Positions 27,322 to 35,453 of a stretch of DNA of 64,000 bases are shown piece by piece. The notes under the pieces were generated by a model. That model did no database searches. It was not told where the DNA came from and was given only the letters and a program-made list of their open reading frames with translations. The stretch comes from Blautia liquoris (GTDB lineage Bacteria > Bacillota > Clostridia > Lachnospirales > Lachnospiraceae): the NCBI RefSeq assembly GCF_015159595.1, contig NZ_CP063304.1, positions 1,798,001 to 1,862,000 of the forward strand. The letters are read 5' to 3'. Every line of letters starts with the position of its first letter. Position 1 is the stretch's first letter. The position numbers and the translations under genes are program-made.

Positions 27322-29709
27322 TTACATGTTTTCCTCTGTAAATGCTCGGATCACGGAGGAATTCACATACAGATCGCGTTTGTCTTCGGACTGTACCACA
27401 AGTGTTGGGGCACTTTGTACACCATATTCTACAGCCAGATCCATATGATCTTCCACCTGTACTGTCTGATAAGGGATCTGTGCCTCATCGAGATATTTCT
27501 TCGCGGCCTTGCAGTTCGGACACGTCTTCGTCGTAAAAAGGAGGAACTTCTTCGAAGATTCGTCATCTTTGTCTTTCACTGCTGTGGCAGTTTGTACAGT
27601 CTGAGCTTTCGCTCCTTCCTTCGGCTCTTTCGTCAAGGCAACTTCGGAATTGTATAACCTTCTGTCCTTAAATTCCTGCGTCTTTCCGGCATTCCAATTC
27701 GAAACCGGTCGGTAATACCCTGTGATCCTGCTGTAAACTTCCGTATGTTCGCCGCATTTATCACATACATACTTCTCGCCACTGATATATCCGTGGTTCT
27801 TACATACAGAATAGGTCGGAGAAAGTGTATAGTATGGCAATTTATAGTTTTCAGCAATCTTTTTCACCAGCGCAGCTGCCGACTTCCAGCTCGGAAGCTT
27901 CTCACCGAGAAAGGCATGGAACACTGTTCCGGAGGTATAAAGCGTCTGCAGATCATCCTGCTGGCCAAGTGCCTCAAACACATCATCCGTGAATCCGACC
28001 GGCAGATGGGAGGAATTTGTATAATAGGGTGTCTCTCCCGGTTTACCCGCAGTGATGATATCCGGATACGTCGCAACATCATGTTTCGCAAGACGATACG
28101 TCGTACTCTCTGCCGGGGTGGCCTCGAGATTGTACAGGTCTCCATACTCCTCCTGATAATCAGACAGGCGGGTGCGCATATGATTTAGTACATCTTTAGC
28201 AAACTGATGAGCCTTCGGTTTCGATATGTCCTCACGAATCCACTTTGCATTCAACATTGCCTCATTCATACCGATGAGACCGATTGTAGAGAAATGGTTC
28301 TCAAAAGTTCCAAGATAGCGTTTCGTGTAAGGATATAATCCCTCATTCAAAAGCTTTGTGATCACATCCCTTTTGACCTTCAAGCTTCTGGCTGCGATAT
28401 CCATCATCTTATCCAGACGTTCATAGAATTCATCCTCATCTTTTGAGAGGTATGCAATCCTCGGAAGGTTGACTGTGACAACCCCGACAGATCCAGTACT
28501 CTCACCGCTTCCGAAGAAACCGCCCGATTTCTTGCGCAGTTCACGCAGATCGAGACGCAGACGACAGCACATACTGCGGACATCGCTCGGCTCCATATCA
28601 CTGTTGATATAGTTCGAGAAATAAGGCGTTCCATATTTCGAAGTCATTTCAAATAAGAGACGATTATTCTCATTGTCGCTCCAGTCAAAATCTTTCGTGA
28701 TCGAGTAAGTTGGAATCGGATACTGAAATCCGCGTCCATTGGCGTCTCCGCCGATCATAATCTCGATGAATGCTTTATTCACCATATCCATCTCTCTTTG
28801 ACAATCTTTATAGCGGAAATCCATCTCTTCTCCGCCGACAATTGCCGGTAATTCCGCCAGATCATTCGGTACTACCCAGTCAAGCGTAATGTTGGAGAAC
28901 GGAGCCTGTGTACCCCAGCGCGACGGGGTATTCACACCATAGATAAAACTCTCAATACACTTTTTAACCTGCTCATAGGAGAGCGTGTCTACCTTTACAA
29001 ATGGCGCAAGATAGGTGTCAAAAGATGAGAAAGCCTGTGCTCCTGCCCATTCATTCTGCATAATTCCAAGGAAGTTTACCATCTGATTGCAAAGTGTCGC
29101 CAGATGCTTTGCCGGAGAAGAGGTGATCTTTCCCGGGATTCCGCCCAGACCTTCTTGAATCAGCTGTTTTAAGCTCCAGCCGGCACAGTACCCGGTCAGC
29201 ATGGACAGATCGTGAATATGGATATCGGCATTTCTGTGTGCATCGGCAACCTCAGAGTCATAGATCTCACTGAGCCAGTAATTTGCCGTGATCGTGCCGG
29301 AATTGCTCAAAATCAATCCGCCGACAGAATAAGTGACCGTCGAATTCTCCTTCACCCTCCAGTTGGTTACTTTCAGATACTTATCTACCGTCTCCTTGAA
29401 ATCGAGAATCGTGGATTCCATATTTCTCATCTTCTCATGCTGTTTTCGATAAAGGATGAATGCCTTCGCGACATCGGCATATCCACTTTCACTTAAGACC
29501 GTCTCCACACTGTCCTGAATATCCTCAACCGCGATATGCCCGTCTGTGATCTTCGATTCAAAATCAGCTGTCACACGCAATGCCAGCAGTTCAATCGTCT
29601 GTGGGTTGTACTGTTTATTTTTCGACTCAAATGCTTTTGTGATCGCTCGCGTAATTTTATCCAGATCGAAATCTGCCCTTGTTCCATCTCGTTTTACTAC
29701 ATCATACAT
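27322..29709 (-). CDS. nrdD: Anaerobic ribonucleoside-triphosphate reductase with fused C-terminal glutaredoxin-like domain
   Basis: This class III enzyme reduces NTPs to dNTPs under anaerobiosis with a glycyl radical. An N-terminal ATP cone (about residues 1-95) controls activity. The core spans about 130-700. Zn-binding cysteines (CKNHG, CDKCGE) precede the radical loop WNAGKTQEF with the glycine near 673. The last 80 residues form a thioredoxin/glutaredoxin-like fold with the active-site pair CPNC (about 731) and a cis-proline motif SAPTL, a built-in dithiol reductant. The start is uncertain: AGGAG is 11 bases before 29709 but only 2 before the ATG at 29718. NrdR-like boxes and a leader hairpin precede it. 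Confidence 0.94.
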   Translation of the reverse strand: MYDVVKRDGTRADFDLDKITRAITKAFESKNKQYNPQTIELLALRVTADFESKITDGHIAVEDIQDSVETVLSESGYADVAKAFILYRKQHEKMRNMESTILDFKETVDKYLKVTNWRVKENSTVTYSVGGLILSNSGTITANYWLSEIYDSEVADAHRNADIHIHDLSMLTGYCAGWSLKQLIQEGLGGIPGKITSSPAKHLATLCNQMVNFLGIMQNEWAGAQAFSSFDTYLAPFVKVDTLSYEQVKKCIESFIYGVNTPSRWGTQAPFSNITLDWVVPNDLAELPAIVGGEEMDFRYKDCQREMDMVNKAFIEIMIGGDANGRGFQYPIPTYSITKDFDWSDNENNRLLFEMTSKYGTPYFSNYINSDMEPSDVRSMCCRLRLDLRELRKKSGGFFGSGESTGSVGVVTVNLPRIAYLSKDEDEFYERLDKMMDIAARSLKVKRDVITKLLNEGLYPYTKRYLGTFENHFSTIGLIGMNEAMLNAKWIREDISKPKAHQFAKDVLNHMRTRLSDYQEEYGDLYNLEATPAESTTYRLAKHDVATYPDIITAGKPGETPYYTNSSHLPVGFTDDVFEALGQQDDLQTLYTSGTVFHAFLGEKLPSWKSAAALVKKIAENYKLPYYTLSPTYSVCKNHGYISGEKYVCDKCGEHTEVYSRITGYYRPVSNWNAGKTQEFKDRRLYNSEVALTKEPKEGAKAQTVQTATAVKDKDDESSKKFLLFTTKTCPNCKAAKKYLDEAQIPYQTVQVEDHMDLAVEYGVQSAPTLVVQSEDKRDLYVNSSVIRAFTEENM

Positions 29710-29741
29710 CTCACTCATCACTCCTATGTTTTATAAAGTTT

Positions 29742-29795
29742 AAAAATCATCCCTCCGCTTATGATATTTAGTATATCATAGCCGAAGGGATGATT
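29742..29795 (-). terminator. Strong hairpin with T-run in the nrdD leader
   Basis: AATCATCCCT (29745-29754) pairs with AGGGATGATT (29786-29795), with TATGATAT/ATATCATA inside, and TTTTT follows on the minus strand only. It lies between the NrdR boxes and the nrdD start, so it either ends nrdG-side transcripts or attenuates nrdD. Confidence 0.7.
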
Positions 29796-29805
29796 CAATA
29801 GCATT

Positions 29806-29853
29806 TTTCAATATATGGTGTATTTTAAAAGTACAGTATACAATATGTAGTAT
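29806..29853 (-). promoter_or_regulatory. Pair of NrdR-like boxes upstream of nrdD
   Basis: On the minus strand ATACTACATATTGTAT (29838-29853) and ACACCATATATTGAAA (29806-29821) match the NrdR consensus acaCwAtATaTwGtgt at 13 and 12 of 16 positions. They start 32 bases apart, the three-turn spacing known for paired NrdR sites. A -10-like TATATT sits inside the second box. The first box overlaps the end of the repeat array. Confidence 0.6.
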
Positions 29854-30254
29854 GATACAAGGGTCAAAAGGTCCTGCGTTTCATGCTTGCATGAAAAAGC
29901 ATGACCTTGGGACCCGAACAAACATGAGAATGCAGCCCGACAGGGCGGAATTCGAATGTTTGTAAGATTACGGAAGCACAAAGTGCGGAGTAATCTGTGT
30001 ATCATATAGGTGCAGAAAGTCACAAGGAAACCAGTGCTCTTTTCATGTTTACATGAAAAGGCATAGGACCTTGGGACCCGAACAAACATGAGAATGCAGC
30101 CCGACAGGGCGGAATTCGAATGTTTGTAAGATTACGGAAGCACAAAGTGCGGAGTAATCTGTGTATCATATAGGTGCGGAAAGTCACAAGGAAACCAGTG
30201 CTCTTTTCATGTTTACATGAAAAGGCATAGGACCTTGGGACCCGAACAAACATG
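29851..30254 (+). repeat. Tandem array of the structured repeat (two full units and one truncated)
   Basis: Unit 1 (29851-30006) is bounded by perfect inverted ends TATGATACA and TGTATCATA. Unit 2 (30007-30170) and the truncated unit 3 (30171-30254) repeat with a period of 164. Each full unit holds three nested arms: TTTCATG/CATGAAA within GGTCC/GGACC, GCCC/GGGC within ACAAACAT/ATGTTTGT, and GCAC-AAA-GTGC within GATTAC/GTAATC. The layout is cloverleaf-like. Unit 3 runs up to the nrdG stop. Apart from this array and the NrdR boxes and hairpin, the 550-base nrdG-nrdD gap holds nothing else I can see. Confidence 0.88.
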
Positions 30255-30259
30255 AAGTT

Positions 30260-30952
30260 TCAAATTCCCCGCAGTTCCACCGATGGAATCACCGGCTGTA
30301 TCTTCTCCAGGAATCCCTGCATTTCTTCCTCCATATAGCTGTGAAGTCCGTCTTTTAGCACGTCGCCGGAATCCTTAAAGCTCTGAAGATAATAATGCTT
30401 TGTGCCCTGAATCCAATTTGCAAGTTCGACCAGATCTTTATCTGTATGAAACTCCTTCACCACTGTAGTTCTAAACTCATAGGGGACCGCATCGGTGAGC
30501 AGAAAATTAATGCTCTCCCGGATCGGCATCACGTCAAAAGGTTCTATCCCCACGGTTTTTCCATATTTCGCGGGAGAATTCTTTACATCCATGGCTACGT
30601 AATCGACAAGGCCATCGTTTACTATATTTTTAAGTCTTTCGGGATAGCTTCCATTCGTATCCAGTTTGACCAAAAATCCCAGAGATTTTATCTCTCGCAT
30701 GAAATCTTCAAGACCCGGCTGAAGAAGAGGCTCTCCCCCGGTGATGCACACGCCATCCAAAAGCCCCTTTCGGGTTCTCAAAAATTTCAGAACATCTTCT
30801 TTTGGAATGAGATTGTTTTCAGGACCATGTGCCAGTATCGAAGAGTTGTGGCAGAACGGGCAGCGATAATCGCACCCAATCGTAAAGATGGTACAGCACA
30901 TCTTTTCCGGATAATCCAGCAGAGAAAGTTTTTGAATTCCTCCGATCAGCAT
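30260..30952 (-). CDS. nrdG: Anaerobic ribonucleotide reductase activating protein
   Basis: The 230-residue radical-SAM activase installs the glycyl radical on NrdD. The cluster motif CDYRCPFC (C27, C31, C34) is followed by GVCITGGEPLLQ, the SAM-binding GGE motif. The N-terminus GGIQKLSLLDYPEK is typical of the longer NrdG-like subgroup. The ATG at 30952 has GGAGGAG five bases before it; a frame extending to 31099 lacks this. It follows the TIM-barrel gene by only 34 bases and so may be the last gene of the cobalamin-riboswitch transcript. It is separated from nrdD by the repeat array. Confidence 0.92.
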   Translation of the reverse strand: MLIGGIQKLSLLDYPEKMCCTIFTIGCDYRCPFCHNSSILAHGPENNLIPKEDVLKFLRTRKGLLDGVCITGGEPLLQPGLEDFMREIKSLGFLVKLDTNGSYPERLKNIVNDGLVDYVAMDVKNSPAKYGKTVGIEPFDVMPIRESINFLLTDAVPYEFRTTVVKEFHTDKDLVELANWIQGTKHYYLQSFKDSGDVLKDGLHSYMEEEMQGFLEKIQPVIPSVELRGI

Positions 30953-30986
30953 AAATTCTCCTCCTGTCTGTTCTCTTGAAAGTCTC

Positions 30987-31973
30987 TCATCCTTGAAACC
31001 GGCAAAATGCCGCCCACTGTTCCCGCAGATATTGCTCATGTTCCGCACGGCTTTTTGTGATAAACTCAAAGGTAAGGTATTTCGGATTGATCTTTTCAAC
31101 CATGCTTATCACTTTGTCATCTGTAAAAGGTTTATGCTGATCCAGACTAAAAACATAGGGATACACCTGAGCATAGCGCTCCCAGTAATCCTTTTTCAGC
31201 ATAATATCACCGCGATTGATCTGTTTTTGAAGTAAACGCGCCACATCTCCTGTCAGAGACTGCTGCAGATGAATGCCCCAGATCTTATCTATGATATTCT
31301 GATACTGATCCAGCACCTGAAGGATATAATCCACACCCTCGGACTGTGCCCTTAGATCCAGGTTGGTGTGCAGCAGATGACCGGTGTCCAGCATGATTCC
31401 TGTCTTATCATAACGTATATTCGTGAGTAATTCTTCTGTGATTTCCGGCTTGGTAAGGGTAAGCCCCGCCCACCAGAGATTCTCCATCAGAAAATCAAAG
31501 GTATACTCTCTGTTCCGTAAAATTTCATTGATGAGATCTGAGGCCGCACTTATCACTTCATGATCTGTATAACAAAACCTCCGGGTAAAGGATTCTCTGA
31601 CCTTCACTTCACTCACATGAAACACCACATACTTTACACCCAACGTCTCGGCAAAGTCAAGTTCTTTTTGAAAGTGTCTAATCAGAGTTTCCGGCGTTGT
31701 CCCTCCGTAAACCTGTTCCACTGTCTTCATACTACCGAATTCATCCAGCAGGGCTTTTTGATTGCCAAGCCATAGATCCATCCAACACTCAAACGAAGAC
31801 AGATGAATTCCCTGCACCATATCCATCGGAATCTGATCCTCCGGATAATACGGAAATCTCATATATTCCAGACCGTCAAGATGGTTGTCCCTGCAGAATC
31901 TGCGGATGTCTTCTTTCCCGTGATAGCGCTTCATATCATCGAGCGTGTTATTAAAGTTTGTTGTTATAATCAT
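30987..31973 (-). CDS. TIM-barrel protein of the xylose isomerase-like/AP endonuclease 2 superfamily
   Basis: The 328-residue protein has the alternating pattern of the sugar phosphate isomerase/epimerase barrel. Candidate metal ligands are the glutamate in FLMENLWWAG (about 164), aspartate and histidine in IMLDTGHLLH, and the late FEF glutamate. HLSSFE and VVFHVSE add further barrel ligands. Substrates in this superfamily range from sugars to inositols, so none can be named. It lies 15 bases after the sortase gene and 34 before nrdG, apparently in one transcript. No signal peptide, so cytoplasmic. Confidence 0.82.
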   Translation of the reverse strand: MIITTNFNNTLDDMKRYHGKEDIRRFCRDNHLDGLEYMRFPYYPEDQIPMDMVQGIHLSSFECWMDLWLGNQKALLDEFGSMKTVEQVYGGTTPETLIRHFQKELDFAETLGVKYVVFHVSEVKVRESFTRRFCYTDHEVISAASDLINEILRNREYTFDFLMENLWWAGLTLTKPEITEELLTNIRYDKTGIMLDTGHLLHTNLDLRAQSEGVDYILQVLDQYQNIIDKIWGIHLQQSLTGDVARLLQKQINRGDIMLKKDYWERYAQVYPYVFSLDQHKPFTDDKVISMVEKINPKYLTFEFITKSRAEHEQYLREQWAAFCRFQG

Positions 31974-31988
31974 TAGAGTTTTCTCTTT

Positions 31989-32561
31989 TCATTTTACCAG
32001 CACTCCATGCACAACAAGGCGCAAAGATGAATTGCTGGTACAGGTTGACAAGGAGACAATTTTGTCTGTGTCCTTTACTTCGACATCAAGCTTTTCTTCT
32101 GATTGTATTGTAACATCTTTTATGAATTTTTGAAATGCCTGTTTATTTTCAAATTCAATTTGAAACGCAATATCTTTCTTATCAGCATTGGCATCGTGAT
32201 AAGAAAAAATCTGGTATTTCTTCCATTCCTCTTCTGTATAGATCCAAAAGTACGGATTATCCTTTACTGTATCTTCCTTGCGGATTTCTTTGATTCTGCC
32301 AAACATGGAACCATTTTTCATGTTATGCCCAAATATGTAAGTATTATCATCCATAAAATCCGGATTTCCGTAACAGTCCAAAAAGACACTACCGGCTGCA
32401 TTCTTGTCGCCAGAAAAAGTGTGTTTTATGTAAAATGTATTATCCTTATCCTGCATAATGGGATAATTAATTCCCAAAACCGGATAATAGATCCATCCCT
32501 TTGTATCCGGATTTTCCTTTTGAAGACTTTTTAAGTCAATTTCTGGAAGCGTATCATCCAA
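31989..32561 (-). CDS. Class B sortase, catalytic domain (frameshifted from its N-terminus)
   Basis: Class B sortases are membrane cysteine transpeptidases that join surface proteins to peptidoglycan. This part has the catalytic histidine in IFGHNM, cysteine in SLSTCTS and arginine in LRLVVHG. The membrane anchor is encoded just upstream in another frame (32531-32824). Joining them needs one extra A in the A7 run at 32593-32599 of the minus strand: with eight As the protein would read through KAGADKLGLQGLDDTLPEI. The TTG at 32561 lacks a good ribosome site, so independent translation is doubtful. It is downstream of the ECF S-component gene and a VPKTG-type surface protein gene, its likely substrate. 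Confidence 0.85.
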   Translation of the reverse strand: MDDTLPEIDLKSLQKENPDTKGWIYYPVLGINYPIMQDKDNTFYIKHTFSGDKNAAGSVFLDCYGNPDFMDDNTYIFGHNMKNGSMFGRIKEIRKEDTVKDNPYFWIYTEEEWKKYQIFSYHDANADKKDIAFQIEFENKQAFQKFIKDVTIQSEEKLDVEVKDTDKIVSLSTCTSNSSLRLVVHGVLVK

Positions 32562-32824
32562 TCCTTGTAAACCCAGCTTATCGGCACCGGCCTTTTTTTC
32601 ACTCTCTCATACTCCTGTCCGGATTTTTGATATTGATGCTGAATCGAAAAAAAGCTGAAGGTACTATAGGCGATAATGCAGATGGCCGCTGCAATAATCA
32701 TATTCAAAAGCCTTTTTTTCATATTCTTCTTGGGATCTATATTCTGTATTTTAATTTTTTTCGAATTCTCAAGCGTGTCCTTATGATCTGCTGCATCTAT
32801 GTTTTGAACTTCTTTTTCATCCAT
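32531..32824 (-). CDS. Class B sortase, N-terminal membrane-anchor part (frameshifted)
   Basis: This 97-codon frame starts with AGGAG nine bases upstream, overlapping the ECF S-component stop. It encodes a charged cytoplasmic tail and one transmembrane helix (about residues 40-60, LLNMIIAAAICIIAYSTF), followed by an extracellular linker. After VKK the frame leaves the sortase frame at an A7 run, and the last 20 residues are not sortase-like. It is the missing start of the sortase encoded at 31989-32561. Confidence 0.8.
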   Translation of the reverse strand: MDEKEVQNIDAADHKDTLENSKKIKIQNIDPKKNMKKRLLNMIIAAAICIIAYSTFSFFSIQHQYQKSGQEYERVKKRPVPISWVYKDWMIRFQKLT

Positions 32825-32830
32825 TGTGGT

Positions 32831-33703
32831 CTACTCCTGAATCATTCCATACTTTACTTTTATACGTTCGAGTTTCTCAATCATCGGTTTGCTCGCCAAA
32901 AACAAGAAAATAACAGTTGCCGAGGCATGTACAAGATCCACCGGCAATCCTGACATATAGATTGCCAAAAGATTTTTCTTTGTAATCGCATAAGACATCA
33001 TCACCAGTGAAGCCGGATTCATCAGCCCACCGTAGATAAAGAGAGTGGCTAAAAACCCATAGATACACAGAGATATCTTTCTCGCCTGCAGCCATCCCTT
33101 CTGAAAGAATATGCCTGCCAAAAATCCTATGATCCCCATTGCAAACATCTGCCAGGGTGTCCATGGTCCTTGACCAAACAACATATTCGAGGCAAGCATA
33201 GAAACTGCCCCTACCAAAAATCCGGATTCCGCTCCAAAACTGACGCCAGAAATAATCGCAATTGCGGCCACCGGTTTAAAACTCGGAACCATAAAGAACG
33301 CAGCCCTTCCAGCTACTGCAATTGCAACCAGTACTGCAATTGTCATCAACTCTTTTGCCTGCGGTTTTCTGCCCTCAAAAACCATAAAGAACGGAATGAT
33401 ACAATAGAGTGCTATCGCCAGACTGATTACCAGATATTTTCTGTCATTAAAGAAACGAATACCAATCCAAATCGTCAGCGGAATCCCTAGTAATATCAGA
33501 AAAATAGAGACAATCGTTCTCGGGGAGAGCTTTCCCTTATTCTTTGCAACAGTCAATATTTCTTGGGATTCTAAGAAACTTTCCGCTTTCGGTATTTCTG
33601 ATTTTTCATCTTCCTTCCAGAAATCCAGATCCATATTGAGCGGTTCTTCTTTTGCATCAAGAAATACATTGAGAAAATCATCCAACTTCTGTTTTTCCAG
33701 CAT
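32831..33703 (-). CDS. ECF transporter S (substrate-binding) component
   Basis: The 290-residue membrane protein has a cytoplasmic N-terminal tail of about 60 residues and about six hydrophobic segments, including the GRAAFFMVPSFKPVAAIAIISG region typical of ECF S components (riboflavin-transporter-like family), where the vitamin-binding pocket lies. It works with the T and A proteins encoded just upstream. Substrate specificity cannot be read directly; the cobalamin riboswitch leading the operon and the transcobalamin-like neighbours point to a corrinoid. The chosen ATG at 33703 has GGAGG nine bases upstream and overlaps the ATPase gene by 26 bases. Confidence 0.85.
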   Translation of the reverse strand: MLEKQKLDDFLNVFLDAKEEPLNMDLDFWKEDEKSEIPKAESFLESQEILTVAKNKGKLSPRTIVSIFLILLGIPLTIWIGIRFFNDRKYLVISLAIALYCIIPFFMVFEGRKPQAKELMTIAVLVAIAVAGRAAFFMVPSFKPVAAIAIISGVSFGAESGFLVGAVSMLASNMLFGQGPWTPWQMFAMGIIGFLAGIFFQKGWLQARKISLCIYGFLATLFIYGGLMNPASLVMMSYAITKKNLLAIYMSGLPVDLVHASATVIFLFLASKPMIEKLERIKVKYGMIQE

Positions 33704-35450
33704 CCGAAGAGTCCTCCATTTCCTTACGCTTTTCTTTGATTGCGCTGACAACATCATCGACCGTCACTGCCTCTGGAAAATATTGCCTCGCCATACGGTT
33801 TGCAGCTGTTGTGTAGAAACTATTTCCCGAAAAAAACTCTTTCGCATCTTTACAGGTAACAACATCTCCCTGAAAAAACAAACCCACACGATCCGCGTAC
33901 TGTGCGCAAAACTCAACATCATGACTGATCATCAATACTGTAACTTTGTGTTTCGTAAGTGTCTTTAAGATATCCCCCAACTCTTTTTTATAATGATTAT
34001 CAATGCCCTTTGTCGGTTCATCCATCAGTAGAATTCGGGGGCGCAGGAGAAGAATTTTAGCAAGTGCCAGTCTCTGCTGTTCGCCGCCGCTTAGATCATA
34101 CGGATGACGGTTGAGAAGATCTTCAAGCTTAGTCAGGGAGACAATCCCCCTAATGGCATCCTCTTTTTTCATGTCAATGGAATATGCTTTACTTTTATTT
34201 TCCCTTTTCCCGTCGATCATCTCATAGAGATCTTCAAGGACTGTTTTCTTCAAAAACAAGCTCTGTGGATTCTGAGGCATAACGCCTAAAAAACCATGAT
34301 AGAGTTCATCATCACTATATTTCTCGATGTCTCTGCCCTCCAACCAGATCTTGCCTCGGTAAGGGCTGCGAATTCTGGCAATCAGACTCATCGTTGTGCT
34401 CTTCCCAGTTCCATTTCCGCCTACCAGAGCAAATATCTCACCCTTTTTTATGTCCATGGATAATCCTTTCACCACATCCGGCAATGCCTTCTCATATCGA
34501 AACCAGACATCCTTGAGACGAATCTCTGGTACTTCTTTTTTTCTTAAGTGTTCCTTTTTTCTTTCTTTATCAGATGTTTGGTCTTCTCCTTTTTTTTCTT
34601 TCGTGCGATATCTCGTGCATTCTCCCAATTCCTTTTGAAGCCAGTGACGTCCCTGACTTACCGTCAGAGGACATTCGAACTTACTGGAAGCACCGGCATA
34701 TATCTGCATCGGTGTTGGCATTGCCAGAAACATGTCATGTTTCATTCCCTTCAGCGATTTCCCTATTTTACCTGGTGATCCATGGGCGATGATTCTTCCT
34801 TCATCCATAACGTAAACCGAATCAGCCCATGGAATTACATCCTCCAGCCGATGTTCCGTCAGGATAACCGTCGTACCGATATCGCGATTGATTTTGCGAA
34901 CAGTCTCAAGAAAATCGGAAGCCGCAATCGGATCAAGCTGAGAGGTGGGTTCGTCTAGAATTAACAGATTCGGATGCATCGCCATCACGGACGCGAGGTT
35001 CAGAAGCTGTTTTTGTCCGCCGGAGAGTTCCGATACATTTCTCAAAAACCAATCCTGAATTCCAAAGTAAGACGCCATCTCGGCGACGCGTAATCGGATC
35101 GTAGAGGTATCACACCCCAGACTCTCCATCCCAAATGCAAGTTCATGCCACACTTTGTCCGTCACAATCTGATTGTCCGGATTTTGAAGAACGTATCCAA
35201 TCTGCGCACTTTGTGTGCGTTGATCGACCTTGTTCAGTTCTTTGCCCATGTACAAAATGCTTCCTTTTTTCACCCCCTGCGGTGCCAGAACTGTTTTTAG
35301 CTGCCTTAAAAGTGTACTCTTTCCACAGCCGCTTTTTCCACAGAGTACAGTAAAACTGCCTTCTTCTACTTCCATATTGATGTCCACCAATACAGCATGT
35401 TCTGCTTTTGGATACTGAAAACCGAAATCTTTCATCCTGATACAATTCAA
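33678..35450 (-). CDS. ECF transporter double ATPase (fused A and A' components)
   Basis: The 590-residue protein contains two complete ABC ATPase domains. Domain 1 (about 1-245) has GKSGCGKSTLL, LSGGQKQLL and LLILDEPTSQLD. Domain 2 (about 310-565) has GGNGTGKSTTM, LSGGEQQRL and ILLMDEPTKGID. The linker (about 265-310) is rich in Lys/Glu. ECF modules usually use two separate ATPases, and here they are one chain. The TTG start at 35450 has AGGAGGG eight bases upstream, inside the end of the T-component gene. It energises import through the S and T proteins. Confidence 0.94.
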   Translation of the reverse strand: MNCIRMKDFGFQYPKAEHAVLVDINMEVEEGSFTVLCGKSGCGKSTLLRQLKTVLAPQGVKKGSILYMGKELNKVDQRTQSAQIGYVLQNPDNQIVTDKVWHELAFGMESLGCDTSTIRLRVAEMASYFGIQDWFLRNVSELSGGQKQLLNLASVMAMHPNLLILDEPTSQLDPIAASDFLETVRKINRDIGTTVILTEHRLEDVIPWADSVYVMDEGRIIAHGSPGKIGKSLKGMKHDMFLAMPTPMQIYAGASSKFECPLTVSQGRHWLQKELGECTRYRTKEKKGEDQTSDKERKKEHLRKKEVPEIRLKDVWFRYEKALPDVVKGLSMDIKKGEIFALVGGNGTGKSTTMSLIARIRSPYRGKIWLEGRDIEKYSDDELYHGFLGVMPQNPQSLFLKKTVLEDLYEMIDGKRENKSKAYSIDMKKEDAIRGIVSLTKLEDLLNRHPYDLSGGEQQRLALAKILLLRPRILLMDEPTKGIDNHYKKELGDILKTLTKHKVTVLMISHDVEFCAQYADRVGLFFQGDVVTCKDAKEFFSGNSFYTTAANRMARQYFPEAVTVDDVVSAIKEKRKEMEDSSDAGKTEVG

Positions 35451-35453
35451 TAT

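Noticed and set aside
29808-30253. Two overlapping minus-strand frames sharing MFVRVPRSYAFSCKHEK
   Set aside because: Both are read from tandem copies of the structured repeat; the shared protein sequence only reflects the DNA repeat.
29851-30254. CRISPR array
   Set aside because: The repeat unit is about 164 bases with no variable spacers and no cas genes nearby.
30395-30979. 194-codon plus-strand frame
   Set aside because: It is antisense to nrdG, which has complete radical-SAM motifs.
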